Shown piece after piece: positions 1 through 7,267 of a stretch of 64,000 bases of DNA. The position numbers were made by a program, and so were the translations under genes. Source of the stretch: Bacillus sp. 2205SS5-2. GTDB lineage: Bacteria; Bacillota; Bacilli; Bacillales; Bacillaceae_K. The DNA lies in NCBI RefSeq assembly GCF_037024155.1, contig NZ_JAYKTS010000020.1, positions 1-64,000 on the forward strand, written 5' to 3'. The notes under the pieces were generated by a model, which worked only from the letters and a program-made list of their open reading frames with translations, ran no database searches and was not told the origin of the DNA. The first letter of the stretch is position 1. Every line of letters begins with the position of its first letter.

Positions 1-1
1 C

Positions 2-136
2 GAGCTTCTTGAATATGCATTGAAAAAGAGCAACAAAAAGGTACAAAAACTAATCAATAGTCAACTACAACAATGGATTGCAGGCTTGCCTAACTACATC
101 AAGGATTACCTGCCTATTTCAGTCTGCGAAAGTTGA
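2..136 (+). CDS. C-terminal end of an unidentified protein (cut by window edge)
   Basis: An open frame enters from the left edge and runs 44 codons to TGA. The peptide is rich in Lys, Asn and Gln in its first half and ends in a Pro/Tyr-containing tail. I do not recognise the family. It stops 8 bases before the left terminal repeat of the IS1595-type remnant, so it may be a host gene whose 3' end borders the insertion. There is too little sequence to assign a role. Confidence 0.35.
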   Translation, partial: ELLEYALKKSNKKVQKLINSQLQQWIAGLPNYIKDYLPISVCES

Positions 137-144
137 GTAATTAA

Positions 145-1156
145 AATGAGTATCCCTTTTGCTCAAAATTTCGTTTAAAGAAACAAATGTTAGTGTATTA
201 TACTGACTAACATTATTCTTGAGAGGGTGCATGAAATGGCTAGATATGAACAAATGAGTTTGGTGGGATTCCAAAAACAGTTCTCCACGCATGAAGCTTG
301 TCATGATCACCTATTTAAATTGAAGTGGTGGGCACATGGTTATCGCTGCGAAAAATGCGATAACGATTCGTGTTTTGAAACAATAACACGTAAACACAAG
401 TTCTTTGAATGCAAAAGATGCTGTTACCAAGCCACTGTAACGGTGAAACTGTTATGGAAAAAACGCGAACGGACTTAACCATGTGGTTCTTAGCCATCTA
501 TATAATGGCTCATGATTAACGAGGCGTATCGGCAACAAGACTTTCTGATGAGCTTGAAATAACTTATAAAACGGATTGACTTATGCTACATAAAATTAGA
601 AAAGCCATGAAAAAAAAAGAGACTCAGAATACACAATAGCTGGTATTGTAGAGCTAGACTATGCCTTTTTTTGTGCACTTTTCGAGGGTGGAAAGCGCGG
701 TCGTGGTACGGATAAAACCAGGGTAATAGTTAGGTTAACTTTAAACAAAAAGGGACATCCTCTGTTTGTGAAAATGAAAGTAGTCCCAGAAATAAAAGGG
801 GAAACCTTGATCGATTTTGCTAAGAAGGGTATTGAACCGGGCTCGATGATTAGTAGTGATGCCTATCATTCTATAGAGCGCTGGAAGGAGCTGGTTTTAA
901 GCACGAATATCAAGTTTATAATGCTAAAAGAAAGTCCAGACCATTTAAACTGGCTGCATACCACTCTTTCAAATGCCAAAGCGTTTATTGGTGGAACCTT
1001 TCACGGACTCGGCTCTAAACACCTCCAATCCTATTTAGATGTATTTTGCTATCGATTTAATTGTAGAAAATTTTAAGGAGAATGGTTTAGTCGCTTAGAT
1101 AAATAAGGGGCAACCACAGGGACCACTAGCTTGTCTAAGCTAAGGGGATAATTATT
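145..1156 (+). mobile_element. IS1595-type insertion sequence remnant
   Basis: The left end begins AATGAGTATCCCTTTTGCTC and the right end, read in reverse, is an imperfect copy (GGGGATAATTATT on the + strand at 1144-1156). The interval of 1012 bases fits the usual size of this family. The flanking 8-mers GTAATTAA (137-144) and TTAATGAA (1157-1164) agree at 6 of 8 positions, which suits an aged 8-bp target duplication. The transposase inside is broken. The same end sequence recurs at both ends of the 52657-54106 element, which supports the boundary call. Confidence 0.7.
236..1075 (+). pseudogene. broken IS1595-family transposase
   Basis: The N-terminal part (236-478) carries a zinc-ribbon with CEKC and CKRC pairs, as in IS1595/ISXO2 transposases. 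The C-terminal part (768-1075) has the DAYHS segment and the SNAKAFIGGTFHGL...LQSYLDVFCYRFN tail typical of the DDE domain of this family. The two parts lie in different frames, with several stops and shifts between 478 and 768. The ATG at 236 follows GAGAGGG by about 8 bases and is preferred over the GTG at 227. No functional enzyme can be made from this copy. Confidence 0.8.
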
Positions 1157-1242
1157 TTAATGAACAAAGGAATAATTAAAGATAGCATAAAAACCAGTTT
1201 CACTCCATTTTTTAAACGACTTTCTTCTCAAATTTACTACAA

Positions 1243-1377
1243 ATGATCAATCTTTTTTATAAAACTATAAAAGGGGAGCTACAAATCTATCTAATCCAAG
1301 ATAGGATACTAAGTGATACAGATAAAGATATCCTGGCAGTTTTTGCTGTTGTAATTGTGATAGCAATTATTTTTTAA
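1243..1377 (+). CDS. possible 44-aa peptide with hydrophobic C-terminus
   Basis: An ATG frame of 44 codons ends in a run of about 15 Val/Ile/Ala/Phe residues that could form a membrane anchor. There is no convincing ribosome site (only GGGGAG inside the frame). I do not recognise it and it may be chance. The rest of 1157-1390 shows nothing else. Confidence 0.18.
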   Translation: MINLFYKTIKGELQIYLIQDRILSDTDKDILAVFAVVIVIAIIF

Positions 1378-1390
1378 CGCCATAAAAAAA

Positions 1391-1620
1391 GCTTCTTCGC
1401 TATTTAGTGTTTAGTTCAAACAACTATGTAGGTTTCGGAACTCAATCAATTATTCTTGTAACAGGTGGTGAATGCTGAGCGAGCAATTGAACTCATTCCC
1501 TTGTCCGGTTTGGTTTTTCGCTTGTTTTAATCAATATGTAGAATCCTGACATTAAGCTAAAATGGTAGCATCAATTGAACCCTAGAAGATTGACTTGTCA
1601 ACACTAAATAGCGAAGAGCC
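1391..1620. repeat. 230-bp miniature inverted-repeat element, copy 1
   Basis: The ends are imperfect inverted repeats: GCTTCTTCGCTATTTAGTGT on the left, and AACACTAAATAGCGAAGAGCC on the right reads in reverse as GGCTCTTCGCTATTTAGTGTT. The 8-bp repeat TAAAAAAA flanks it at 1383-1390 and 1621-1628. It contains no reading frame of note. A nearly identical copy lies at 33144-33373. Ends starting GGCTCTT plus an 8-bp duplication suggest mobilisation by an ISL3-like transposase; that family link is inference. Confidence 0.85.
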
Positions 1621-1659
1621 TAAAAAAAACACCTTGAGGGAGGTCCTTCTTAAATTTGC

Positions 1660-2082
1660 CTATCTTCCATAGACATTAACACTATCAATTCTCGTTTCCT
1701 AACCTTTTAAGTCGCCAACTTGATGAACAGTAAGAAGCGTTATAGTAGTTGCCTCATCTTTCACAACATACTCTAAGGTACTACCATCTTTTTTTACATC
1801 CAGTGAATCTTCTTTTTGACCATCTACATAAAGTATAAGCTTTGCTTGGTGTACATCACCAATAAAATCGGGTGCAAAAACAGATACTTTACCAACGTAT
1901 TATCCTTCATCGAAAGCTACAAAATAAGCAGCATTACTACCACCGCATTCAGAACCACCAATACAAAGGTTCTAGATAGTTGTAATTAATGGTGCTGGTT
2001 CATTGGCAAGTACAGAGTGATTTGTCGTAAAACCCATCATAAACAATAGAAAGCTAGTAACAATGACATTAAATTTTTTCAT
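1660..2082 (-). pseudogene. exported protein gene with three in-frame nonsense codons
   Basis: Read from ATG at 2082, the frame holds 140 codons with a clear signal peptide (MKK, hydrophobic core, cleavage near VLA-N) and a ribosome site GGGGGAG. Codons 37 (TAG), 61 (TAA) and 128 (TAG) are stops, yet no frameshift separates them and the protein reads sensibly throughout. The second half has a beta-rich look (AKLILYVDGQ, TITLLTVHQVG, RIDSVNVYG), possibly a small carbohydrate-binding or jelly-roll type domain, but I do not recognise the family. Nonsense mutations without indels suggest recent decay. Confidence 0.6.
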
Positions 2083-2295
2083 GAATTTCTCCCCCAAATC
2101 GATAATAATTTATTAGTCATAAAATGATATTCTACCATATTTAACAAAAATATGTAGTCATATACTAGATTTTCTTTTGAGCATATACTATTTACGCGGT
2201 CGTCGCCGAAAAGTATAATCATTTTTATCGTGAATATTTGACAACCGCTTTTTTGCAGTCTGCCAAAGTGATGGCAGGCTGTTTTCTTATATTAA

Positions 2296-2455
2296 GGCTG
2301 TTTTCGCAAAGTTTGTTGCTTATCGTATCAGTCTATCATCTATGATTTAGCTTAGTTTCGGGCATCATTTCGTCTATTTTTGATGGAATTCAACAGTGAA
2401 ATGAAAGATTTAATCAAAAGTATGATGAAATAGCCAAATATATACGAAAAGAGCC
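2296..2455 (-). repeat. GGCT miniature element type 1, 160 bp
   Basis: This family has ends GGCTSTTTTCG...TTGTGGCT in inverted orientation, a conserved core (TTGATTTCCATCAAAAATAG, GATGCCCGAAACAAAGC) and no coding capacity. This copy runs on the minus strand. Flanking 8-mers TATATTAA (2288-2295) and TCTATTAA (2456-2463) match at 7 of 8. Confidence 0.85.
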
Positions 2456-2545
2456 TCTATTAATTACCAAAATCAGGTCATGTGTACAAGCATATTAGTT
2501 TTTATTTAATAGACTATTGTATCTTAATAAAAAGGAGGTGTAGCT

Positions 2546-2713
2546 ATGAACGCATCCCTTGAAGTGTTATGTGTTGGGAAATTGATTTGTGGAGACGCTC
2601 AAGTATTTTTCGTTAGGGTTAAAAGAGAAGAAGCAGTTGCAGATTTAGTAATTGGTCCAGAAACATTTGACATTCTAAACGTATTGCTTGGAGTGCCACT
2701 TTGCGATGACTAA
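2546..2713 (+). CDS. small protein, 55 aa, unknown
   Basis: A strong ribosome site (AAAGGAGGTG, 8 bases upstream) precedes an ATG frame of 55 codons. The peptide is acidic to neutral, with three cysteines (residues 9, 14 and 53), a Val/Phe-rich middle and a VIGPETFDILNVLLG segment. It resembles small Bacillus proteins of unknown role, but I cannot name a family. The good start context and the hairpin terminator downstream (2834-2881) support a real gene. It is flanked by a miniature element upstream. Confidence 0.6.
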   Translation: MNASLEVLCVGKLICGDAQVFFVRVKREEAVADLVIGPETFDILNVLLGVPLCDD

Positions 2714-2833
2714 TTTTCAAAAATAAGTTACAGATTTCTCCGTACTGGATGTCTCACTTTATGTTTTAAGCAGGTGTTGGTTTGGAATAAAGTTTGATCA
2801 AAACAACTGATAAACCTTAATAATATCGCTAAT

Positions 2834-2881
2834 AAAAAGAAGCCAATTTGAAAAAAGATTCATCAAAATGGCTTCTTTTAT
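2834..2881 (+). terminator. hairpin terminator
   Basis: AAAAAGAAGCCA pairs with TGGCTTCTTTTA around a 24-base loop. The loop is long, so efficiency is uncertain. It would end the 55-aa gene. Confidence 0.5.
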
Positions 2882-3121
2882 TGTGAATTAGTGTACAATT
2901 TTTATAAAAAAGTTGGATCAAAAGCTTTCATATATCTTCATAGAGCGAAGTTTGCTTAAATGTTCACCATCTAAAAAGGTTAAACTTTTTTCAAAACATC
3001 GCAACTTTTTTATAAACGGTACGACTTTCTTCAAAACAATTAAACTTTGTTTTAATCTAACAATGACCTCGAAACGGTTATCCTTAGTTTCTTTTATTTA
3101 AAAGAAACTATCAATCAAGAG

Positions 3122-3424
3122 GTGAATAAAGCATACCTTCATCTCAAAATTGATAGCGATGATAAGGAAAATTTGGATTTTATGAAAAGTGAGATTTTTC
3201 CTTTAACTAAAGTATTAGATCAAAAAATTATAAAAATAATCTATGATTTTCCGTATCTAAAGTCGATAAACCGTAACTATAGCCCTTTTTTAGAGTATCT
3301 GAAATCGAGTAATCGAGATAGATTTGATAATTTGGTGCAGAATATAAAGAATCTTAATTTCTCATATTTAAGTCTTGTTGATAATATTTTGTTGCTATTG
3401 GCACAAAGAAAAAACAGACAGTAA
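3122..3424 (+). CDS. hypothetical protein, 100 aa, tail encoded by a repeat
   Basis: The frame starts at GTG inside AGAGGTGAATAA and has no separate ribosome site, so the start is doubtful. The peptide is Lys/Asp/Leu-rich and probably helical; I do not recognise it. Its last 15 or so residues (ILLLLAQRKNRQ) are encoded by the left end of a type-2 miniature element (3373-3551), as the matching DNA recurs at 4910-4945. This may be an intact old gene truncated or extended by the repeat, or a relic. Confidence 0.35.
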   Translation: MNKAYLHLKIDSDDKENLDFMKSEIFPLTKVLDQKIIKIIYDFPYLKSINRNYSPFLEYLKSSNRDRFDNLVQNIKNLNFSYLSLVDNILLLLAQRKNRQ

Positions 3425-3551
3425 GTTTTTTTGGCTGATTTCTCACTTTTTAACTAGAAATAGAGAAGTGTTCATGAGGAAAAGAGCACGAAGTCATTTA
3501 AATCAGGAGATAGATTCCTATTTGAAAAGCCAAAATCTTAGCGAAACAGCC
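3373..3551 (+). repeat. GGCT miniature element type 2
   Basis: The internal sequence (CACAAAGAAAAAACAGACAG, ATGAGGAAAAGAGCACGAAG) matches the elements at 4895-5076 and 18247-18428. The left end is degraded and serves as coding sequence for the upstream frame; the right end ...GCGAAACAGCC is intact. No clean target duplication is visible. Confidence 0.75.
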
Positions 3552-3789
3552 TTTCTGTGAACGATTATCTTCGCCAGGCGAGTTAATCGTTCACATCTTT
3601 TTAGTTGCGATAGTATGAAACACGCCAATAAGCTAAAATCAACGCATTTTACGAATTTTTTATGATTTTTTACGAATATTGCTCTCTAAGTCTACCATTT
3701 ATAGTAAACTAAATTTAGATTTTGATCTAGCTGAAACTTTTTTGTCACAGGGACGTAAAGAGAGTATAAATCATAGGGAGTGAATGAAG

Positions 3790-4644
3790 ATGGGGAAATT
3801 TTCAAAATCAATACTTGTCGCAGCACTAACTTTGTCATTAGGTGCGTGCTCTGCCACGGCAACACCGACTGAAAAGGTGGAAAACGAGAGTAAATTAACA
3901 CTTGTCGAAGTGTTTAATAAAACAAAGGAAGCGGAAACATCACTTGAAAGCTTGCATATGGATATGACAGCTAATCAAGCGATGACGAACTCAATGACCA
4001 ATGAGGTTGTGACTATGGAAACCTCTTCAAAAGCGGATATGGTCATGGAGCCACTTTCAGGCAAAATTACGTCGATTATGAACTTATCAGGTGCAGAGGA
4101 TATACCAGCAGAGTTCTCAGGATTTGAAACTGAAATGTATATTACTGAAAACGGCATATACATGAAAGAAAGCGTTCAAAACCAGTGGAGTAAGTTTCCA
4201 GCAGAGTTTATGGATCAATTCGAATCGATGATGATGAAGGATTCCTTGCCAAAAAATCAAATGGAACAATTAGAACCGTACTTAGATTCCTTTACATTCG
4301 AACAAGATGAATCGTCTTATATTCTTACATTGGATCTAGAAGGGGAAAAGGCGAATGAAATGCTTGAGCAGGGACTAAACGTTTTACCAGATGAATTGCA
4401 AGGACAAGCAGCAGACATGCAAGAGAATATATCAATAGAAGCCATCAAGATGGTCGTGTTAATAAATAAAGAAACATTCTTCACTACACAGATGGATACA
4501 GAGACAAAAATGATTATGTCGATTGATGGGGAAGAGATGATGATGGATTCTTCAGTGAAAATGACCGTCAAAGATCATAACAACATTTCAGAAATTATCG
4601 TCCCAGCAGAGGTAGTAGAACAAGCTGTTGAAATGGAATTTTAG
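3790..4644 (+). CDS. lipoprotein, LppX/LolA-like fold (DUF6612 type)
   Basis: The product is an exported lipoprotein of about 284 residues, probably anchored on the outer face of the membrane. It has a Lys-containing N-terminus, a hydrophobic core (ILVAALTLSLGAC) and a lipobox LGAC, so cleavage would leave Cys at about residue 20. The mature part is Met- and Glu-rich with repeated beta-type segments such as DMTANQAMTNSMTNEVVTME, as in DUF6612/YusW-like lipoproteins of Bacillus. ATG 3790 is preferred over 3784 because GGAG lies 9 bases upstream of it. A terminator follows at 4657. The function is unknown; lipid or ligand carriage is only suggested by the fold family. Confidence 0.8.
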   Translation: MGKFSKSILVAALTLSLGACSATATPTEKVENESKLTLVEVFNKTKEAETSLESLHMDMTANQAMTNSMTNEVVTMETSSKADMVMEPLSGKITSIMNLSGAEDIPAEFSGFETEMYITENGIYMKESVQNQWSKFPAEFMDQFESMMMKDSLPKNQMEQLEPYLDSFTFEQDESSYILTLDLEGEKANEMLEQGLNVLPDELQGQAADMQENISIEAIKMVVLINKETFFTTQMDTETKMIMSIDGEEMMMDSSVKMTVKDHNNISEIIVPAEVVEQAVEMEF

Positions 4645-4656
4645 AATATGAGAAGG

Positions 4657-4683
4657 CCTACAGGATAAAATGTAGGTTTTTTT
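4657..4683 (+). terminator. intrinsic terminator after lipoprotein gene
   Basis: CCTACA-GGATAAAA-TGTAGG is followed by seven T. Confidence 0.85.
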
Positions 4684-4894
4684 ATATGGTCTTGAATTTT
4701 TGGGAAATATCTGAGACCTTAATAAATTTACTGACGCTATGATGAATTACTGGATGATTTTCTAGCTTATTGGCTAAGGAAGCGGAGTCATTTTTTTAAC
4801 ATTTTAGTGATATGCTAAGGGTAACAATGAAATTTAGTTTGATTGGAATGAATGACTTTTCATTTCAATAACGAATTTGTTAGTTAATAAGGAA

Positions 4895-5076
4895 GGCTCT
4901 TATCGTATACTTTGTTGCTATTGGAACAAAGAAAGAACAGGCAGTAAGTTTTTTTTGACTGATTTCTTACTTTTTATCTAGTAATGGGGAAGTTTTCATG
5001 AGGAAAAGAGCACGAAGTCATACAAATCAGGGGATATATTCCTATTCGAAAAGCCACAATCTTTGCGAAAAAAGCC
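4895..5076 (+). repeat. GGCT miniature element type 2, 182 bp
   Basis: Complete copy with flanking 8-mers ATAAGGAA (4887-4894) and ATATGGAA (5077-5084), 7 of 8 identical. Except for the element, 4684-5135 shows nothing I can identify. Confidence 0.85.
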
Positions 5077-5135
5077 ATATGGAAAAACCGAGCTCACTTA
5101 AGATAGAGAATTGGCGTTAACGAAGGGAGAATGAC

Positions 5136-5813
5136 ATGAGGAATAAATGGGAAGGAGCGACTTCTTCACTTTCTCAAATAGCGGTTTCTTCAAATCTCAA
5201 TAATGAACCGGTCACCATAACTGGTGTTCTAGACGATCTAAAATGTATAGGTGTAGGGACGGATGCAGCCGTGTTTCAATCTCTTTATGCTCCAGAGTAT
5301 GCATTTAAATTATTTGCAAAAGATAAAGTTATGAAAATTAAAGCGGAAGAAAAGGTCTATCAGTTGTTAGGTCATTCCCCGTATTTCTCAACCTGCTTCG
5401 CTTCCAGCCATAATTATCTCGTATTAAGCTACGAGGAAGGGATAACGCTTTTTGATTGCTTACTCCGGGGCATTAATATACCAGAACAAGTGATTCGTGA
5501 CGTTGAGGAGGCCAGAGAGTATGTTCAAGAAAAGGGGCTTAATCCTCGTGATATTCACTTGAAAAATATTCTTTTACAAGATGGTCGAGCCAAAATTGTT
5601 GATGTTTCAGAATATGTGAATCCTGGAAATGATTTTCGCTGGGAGCATTTAAAGAAAGCGTACGAAGACCACTATTCCGTTATTGAAGGGAAGTCGATAC
5701 CGTTTTGGTTAGTGGAAGCGATCCGTAGGCGTTATAACCTGTGGAATCAACATTTTTCTTCCTTTGATGACTTTATGAAAGTGGTATTGAAGATGACCAT
5801 GTTTAAAAAATAG
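5136..5813 (+). CDS. serine/threonine protein kinase-like protein (YrzF/YbdM type)
   Basis: Small bacterial Hanks-type kinase of 225 residues, about the length of B. subtilis YrzF. Visible motifs are a glycine loop IGVGTDAAVF (38-47), the lysine of subdomain II in AFKLF (Lys58), the catalytic loop PRDIHLKNIL (Asp139, Asn144) and a metal-binding Asp156 in VDVS, which replaces DFG. There is no transmembrane or sensory domain, so it would act in the cytoplasm. ATG at 5136 has GAAGGGAGA 6 bases upstream. The gene stands alone between repeat elements. Targets cannot be inferred; the DVS in place of DFG leaves activity open. Confidence 0.75.
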   Translation: MRNKWEGATSSLSQIAVSSNLNNEPVTITGVLDDLKCIGVGTDAAVFQSLYAPEYAFKLFAKDKVMKIKAEEKVYQLLGHSPYFSTCFASSHNYLVLSYEEGITLFDCLLRGINIPEQVIRDVEEAREYVQEKGLNPRDIHLKNILLQDGRAKIVDVSEYVNPGNDFRWEHLKKAYEDHYSVIEGKSIPFWLVEAIRRRYNLWNQHFSSFDDFMKVVLKMTMFKK

Positions 5814-5856
5814 TTGGGTTATGAATGTCCGTTTTGGTGTGCGTTTCTTAATAATT

Positions 5857-6485
5857 GGCTCTTTTCGTATACATTGTGGCTATATCATTTGATTTTTGAC
5901 TAAATCCTCCATTTCATTGTTGATTTAAATCAAAAATTGGCGGATTCAGCTGCAGTGGCTTGCGGCTCGGGGTCAAATGAATAACCCTCCAGCGATGCAG
6001 GCATCACCTCCGAGTTCTTCATTTGCCTGACGCCGCAGGACAGCCACTTCCGCATTTCGTGATCCAGCTGCAGTGGCTAGGGACTCGGGCATTTGTCAGT
6101 CCACTACGTGAATCAGGCTTCACTGCGTGTTCTACCAGATGCCTGCCGTCCCTGGGCAGCCACTTCCGCTTTTCTCGATCCAGCTGCAGTGGCTTGCGGC
6201 TCGGGGTCAAATGAATAACCCTCCAGCGATGCAGGCATCACCTCCGAGTTCTTCATTTGCCTGACGCCGCAGGGCAGCCACTTCCGCATTTCGTGATCCA
6301 GCTGCAGTGGCTAGGGACTCGGGCATTTGTCAGTCCACTACGTGAAGCAGGCTTCACTGCGTGTACGGCCAGATGCCTGCCGTCCCTGGGCAGCCACTTC
6401 CGCATTTCGTAAATGATGCCCGAAACAAAGCTATATCACAGATGATTAACTGATACGAAAAGCCACAATCTTTGCGAAAACATCC
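5857..6485 (+). repeat. composite GGCT element carrying four GC-rich cassettes
   Basis: The outer ends are those of a type-1 element, flanked by the exact 8-bp duplication TAATAATT (5849-5856 and 6486-6493). The normal 160 bp is interrupted near its centre by about 470 bp of GC-rich sequence in four units that begin CAGCTGCAGTGGCT at 5947, 6065, 6181 and 6299 and end AGCCACTTCCGC. The units alternate A-B-A-B. No gene is present; short frames through this block on both strands are by-products of its base composition. Confidence 0.9.
5947..6410. repeat. tandem array of GC-rich hairpin cassettes (A-B-A-B)
   Basis: Period 116-118 bp. Unit A contains GGCTTGCGGCTCGGGGTC and a CGCCGCAGG arm. Unit B contains GGGACTCGGGCATTTGTC and a CCTGCCGTCCCTGGG arm with an inner CACTACGTGAA/TTCACTGCGTG hairpin. 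Each unit is self-complementary at its ends (AGTGGCT with AGCCACT). Third and first units are almost identical, as are second and fourth, which suggests duplication of an A-B pair. Confidence 0.85.
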
Positions 6486-6548
6486 TAATAATTTGAGTAC
6501 ATCCTAATTTAAATGTTTTATTTTTATTTAACGGTATCGTGAAGCAAG

Positions 6549-6590
6549 GCCCTATTTCTCATTCGATTCAATGAGAGTTAGGGTCTTTTA
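6549..6590 (+). terminator. long hairpin, terminator-like
   Basis: GGCCCTA...CTCATT pairs with AATGAG...TAGGG and is followed by TCTTTTA. The T-tract is short. It may end transcription entering from the left before the PadR operon. Confidence 0.4.
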
Positions 6591-6674
6591 ATTGTTACTT
6601 AGACACGGGTGGAATAATGAACAAGTATAGAGAGCAACTATTAAACTAAACTTAAAAAATATGGATAATATTAC

Positions 6675-6732
6675 TTGTTTAATATGTCACGTTGTGATAT
6701 AGTCATGGTGTGATGTATTACGTTGTAACATA
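6675..6732 (+). promoter_or_regulatory. PadR-operon promoter with two tandem operators
   Basis: -35 TTGTTT (6675-6680), a 17-base spacer and -10 TATAGT (6698-6703). The dyad TATGTCAC-GTT-GTGATATA (6683-6701) fills the spacer and the related dyad TGTATTAC-GTT-GTAACATA (6714-6732) lies 31 bases downstream, three helical turns away. The ATGT...ACAT half-sites resemble PadR-family operators. Autorepression by the downstream PadR protein is inferred. Confidence 0.65.
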
Positions 6733-6759
6733 GAGTGAAAGGAAGATTGAATTACTTAA

Positions 6760-6917
6760 GGCTCATCTCGTATAGTTGGAGGGTATTTTATCTGATTTTT
6801 GACTAAATTATCCATTTCAAGATGATTTCCATCAAAAAAACGAAATAATGCCCGAAGCAAAGCGATATCATAAATGAAGAACTGATAGGAAAAGCCACAA
6901 ACTTTGCGAAAATAGCC
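6760..6917 (+). repeat. GGCT miniature element type 1 in the PadR leader
   Basis: Flanking 8-mers TTACTTAA (6752-6759) and TTACTAAA (6918-6925) agree at 7 of 8. It lies between the promoter/operators and the ribosome site (6926), so it is transcribed as part of the leader. Confidence 0.85.
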
Positions 6918-6937
6918 TTACTAAAAGAGGTGTGATG

Positions 6938-7267
6938 ATGGAAAGTGAAAAGATTGAAAAAAAGTATATCCCAATGACTGAAACGGCCTTTTACATATTA
7001 CTATCATTATCGAAGCCACGTCATGGCTACGGGATTGTGAAGCATGTAGAAGAAATATCGGACGCTCGACTTCGATTAGGATCAGGCACGGTCTATGGAA
7101 CGCTCACAAAAATGCAGAAAGACGGTGTCATTACGGTCTTTGCAGACGAAGAGCGAAAAACAGTCTACGAAGTGACAGAATTAGGAAAAAGAATAATATT
7201 AGCAGAGATTAAGAGAATAAACGAGCTACATCAAAATGCGATTACATACCAGGAGGACTTCAGATGA
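6938..7267 (+). CDS. PadR-family transcriptional regulator
   Basis: Winged-helix repressor of 109 residues. The PadR hallmark FYILLSLSKPRHGYGIVKHVEE is followed by a wing and the GSGTVYGTLTKMQKDGVI recognition helix region. ATG at 6938 (the third of GTG-ATG-ATG) lies 5 bases after AGAGGTG. The stop overlaps the start of the next gene (ATGA), so the two are co-translated. The tandem dyads at the upstream promoter suggest that it represses its own operon. The effector is unknown; in several Firmicutes such regulators answer to membrane or antimicrobial stress, which is family knowledge and not shown here. Confidence 0.9.
   Translation: MESEKIEKKYIPMTETAFYILLSLSKPRHGYGIVKHVEEISDARLRLGSGTVYGTLTKMQKDGVITVFADEERKTVYEVTELGKRIILAEIKRINELHQNAITYQEDFR

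Noticed and set aside
2913-3101. 62-codon frame before the 100-aa frame
   Set aside because: Low-complexity Lys/Phe/Thr sequence caused by an AT-rich stretch with short direct repeats; no start context.
6019-6214. Open frames of 63 codons on both strands within the GC-rich cassettes
   Set aside because: They read through repeat DNA in both directions, have no ribosome site and recur at other cassettes (for example 32572-32799) with different ends.
5947-6410. Regular 116-118 bp repeats considered as a CRISPR-like or satellite array
   Set aside because: Units alternate between two related palindromic types with no spacers of constant length, and no cas gene is present; they are dispersed hairpin cassettes.
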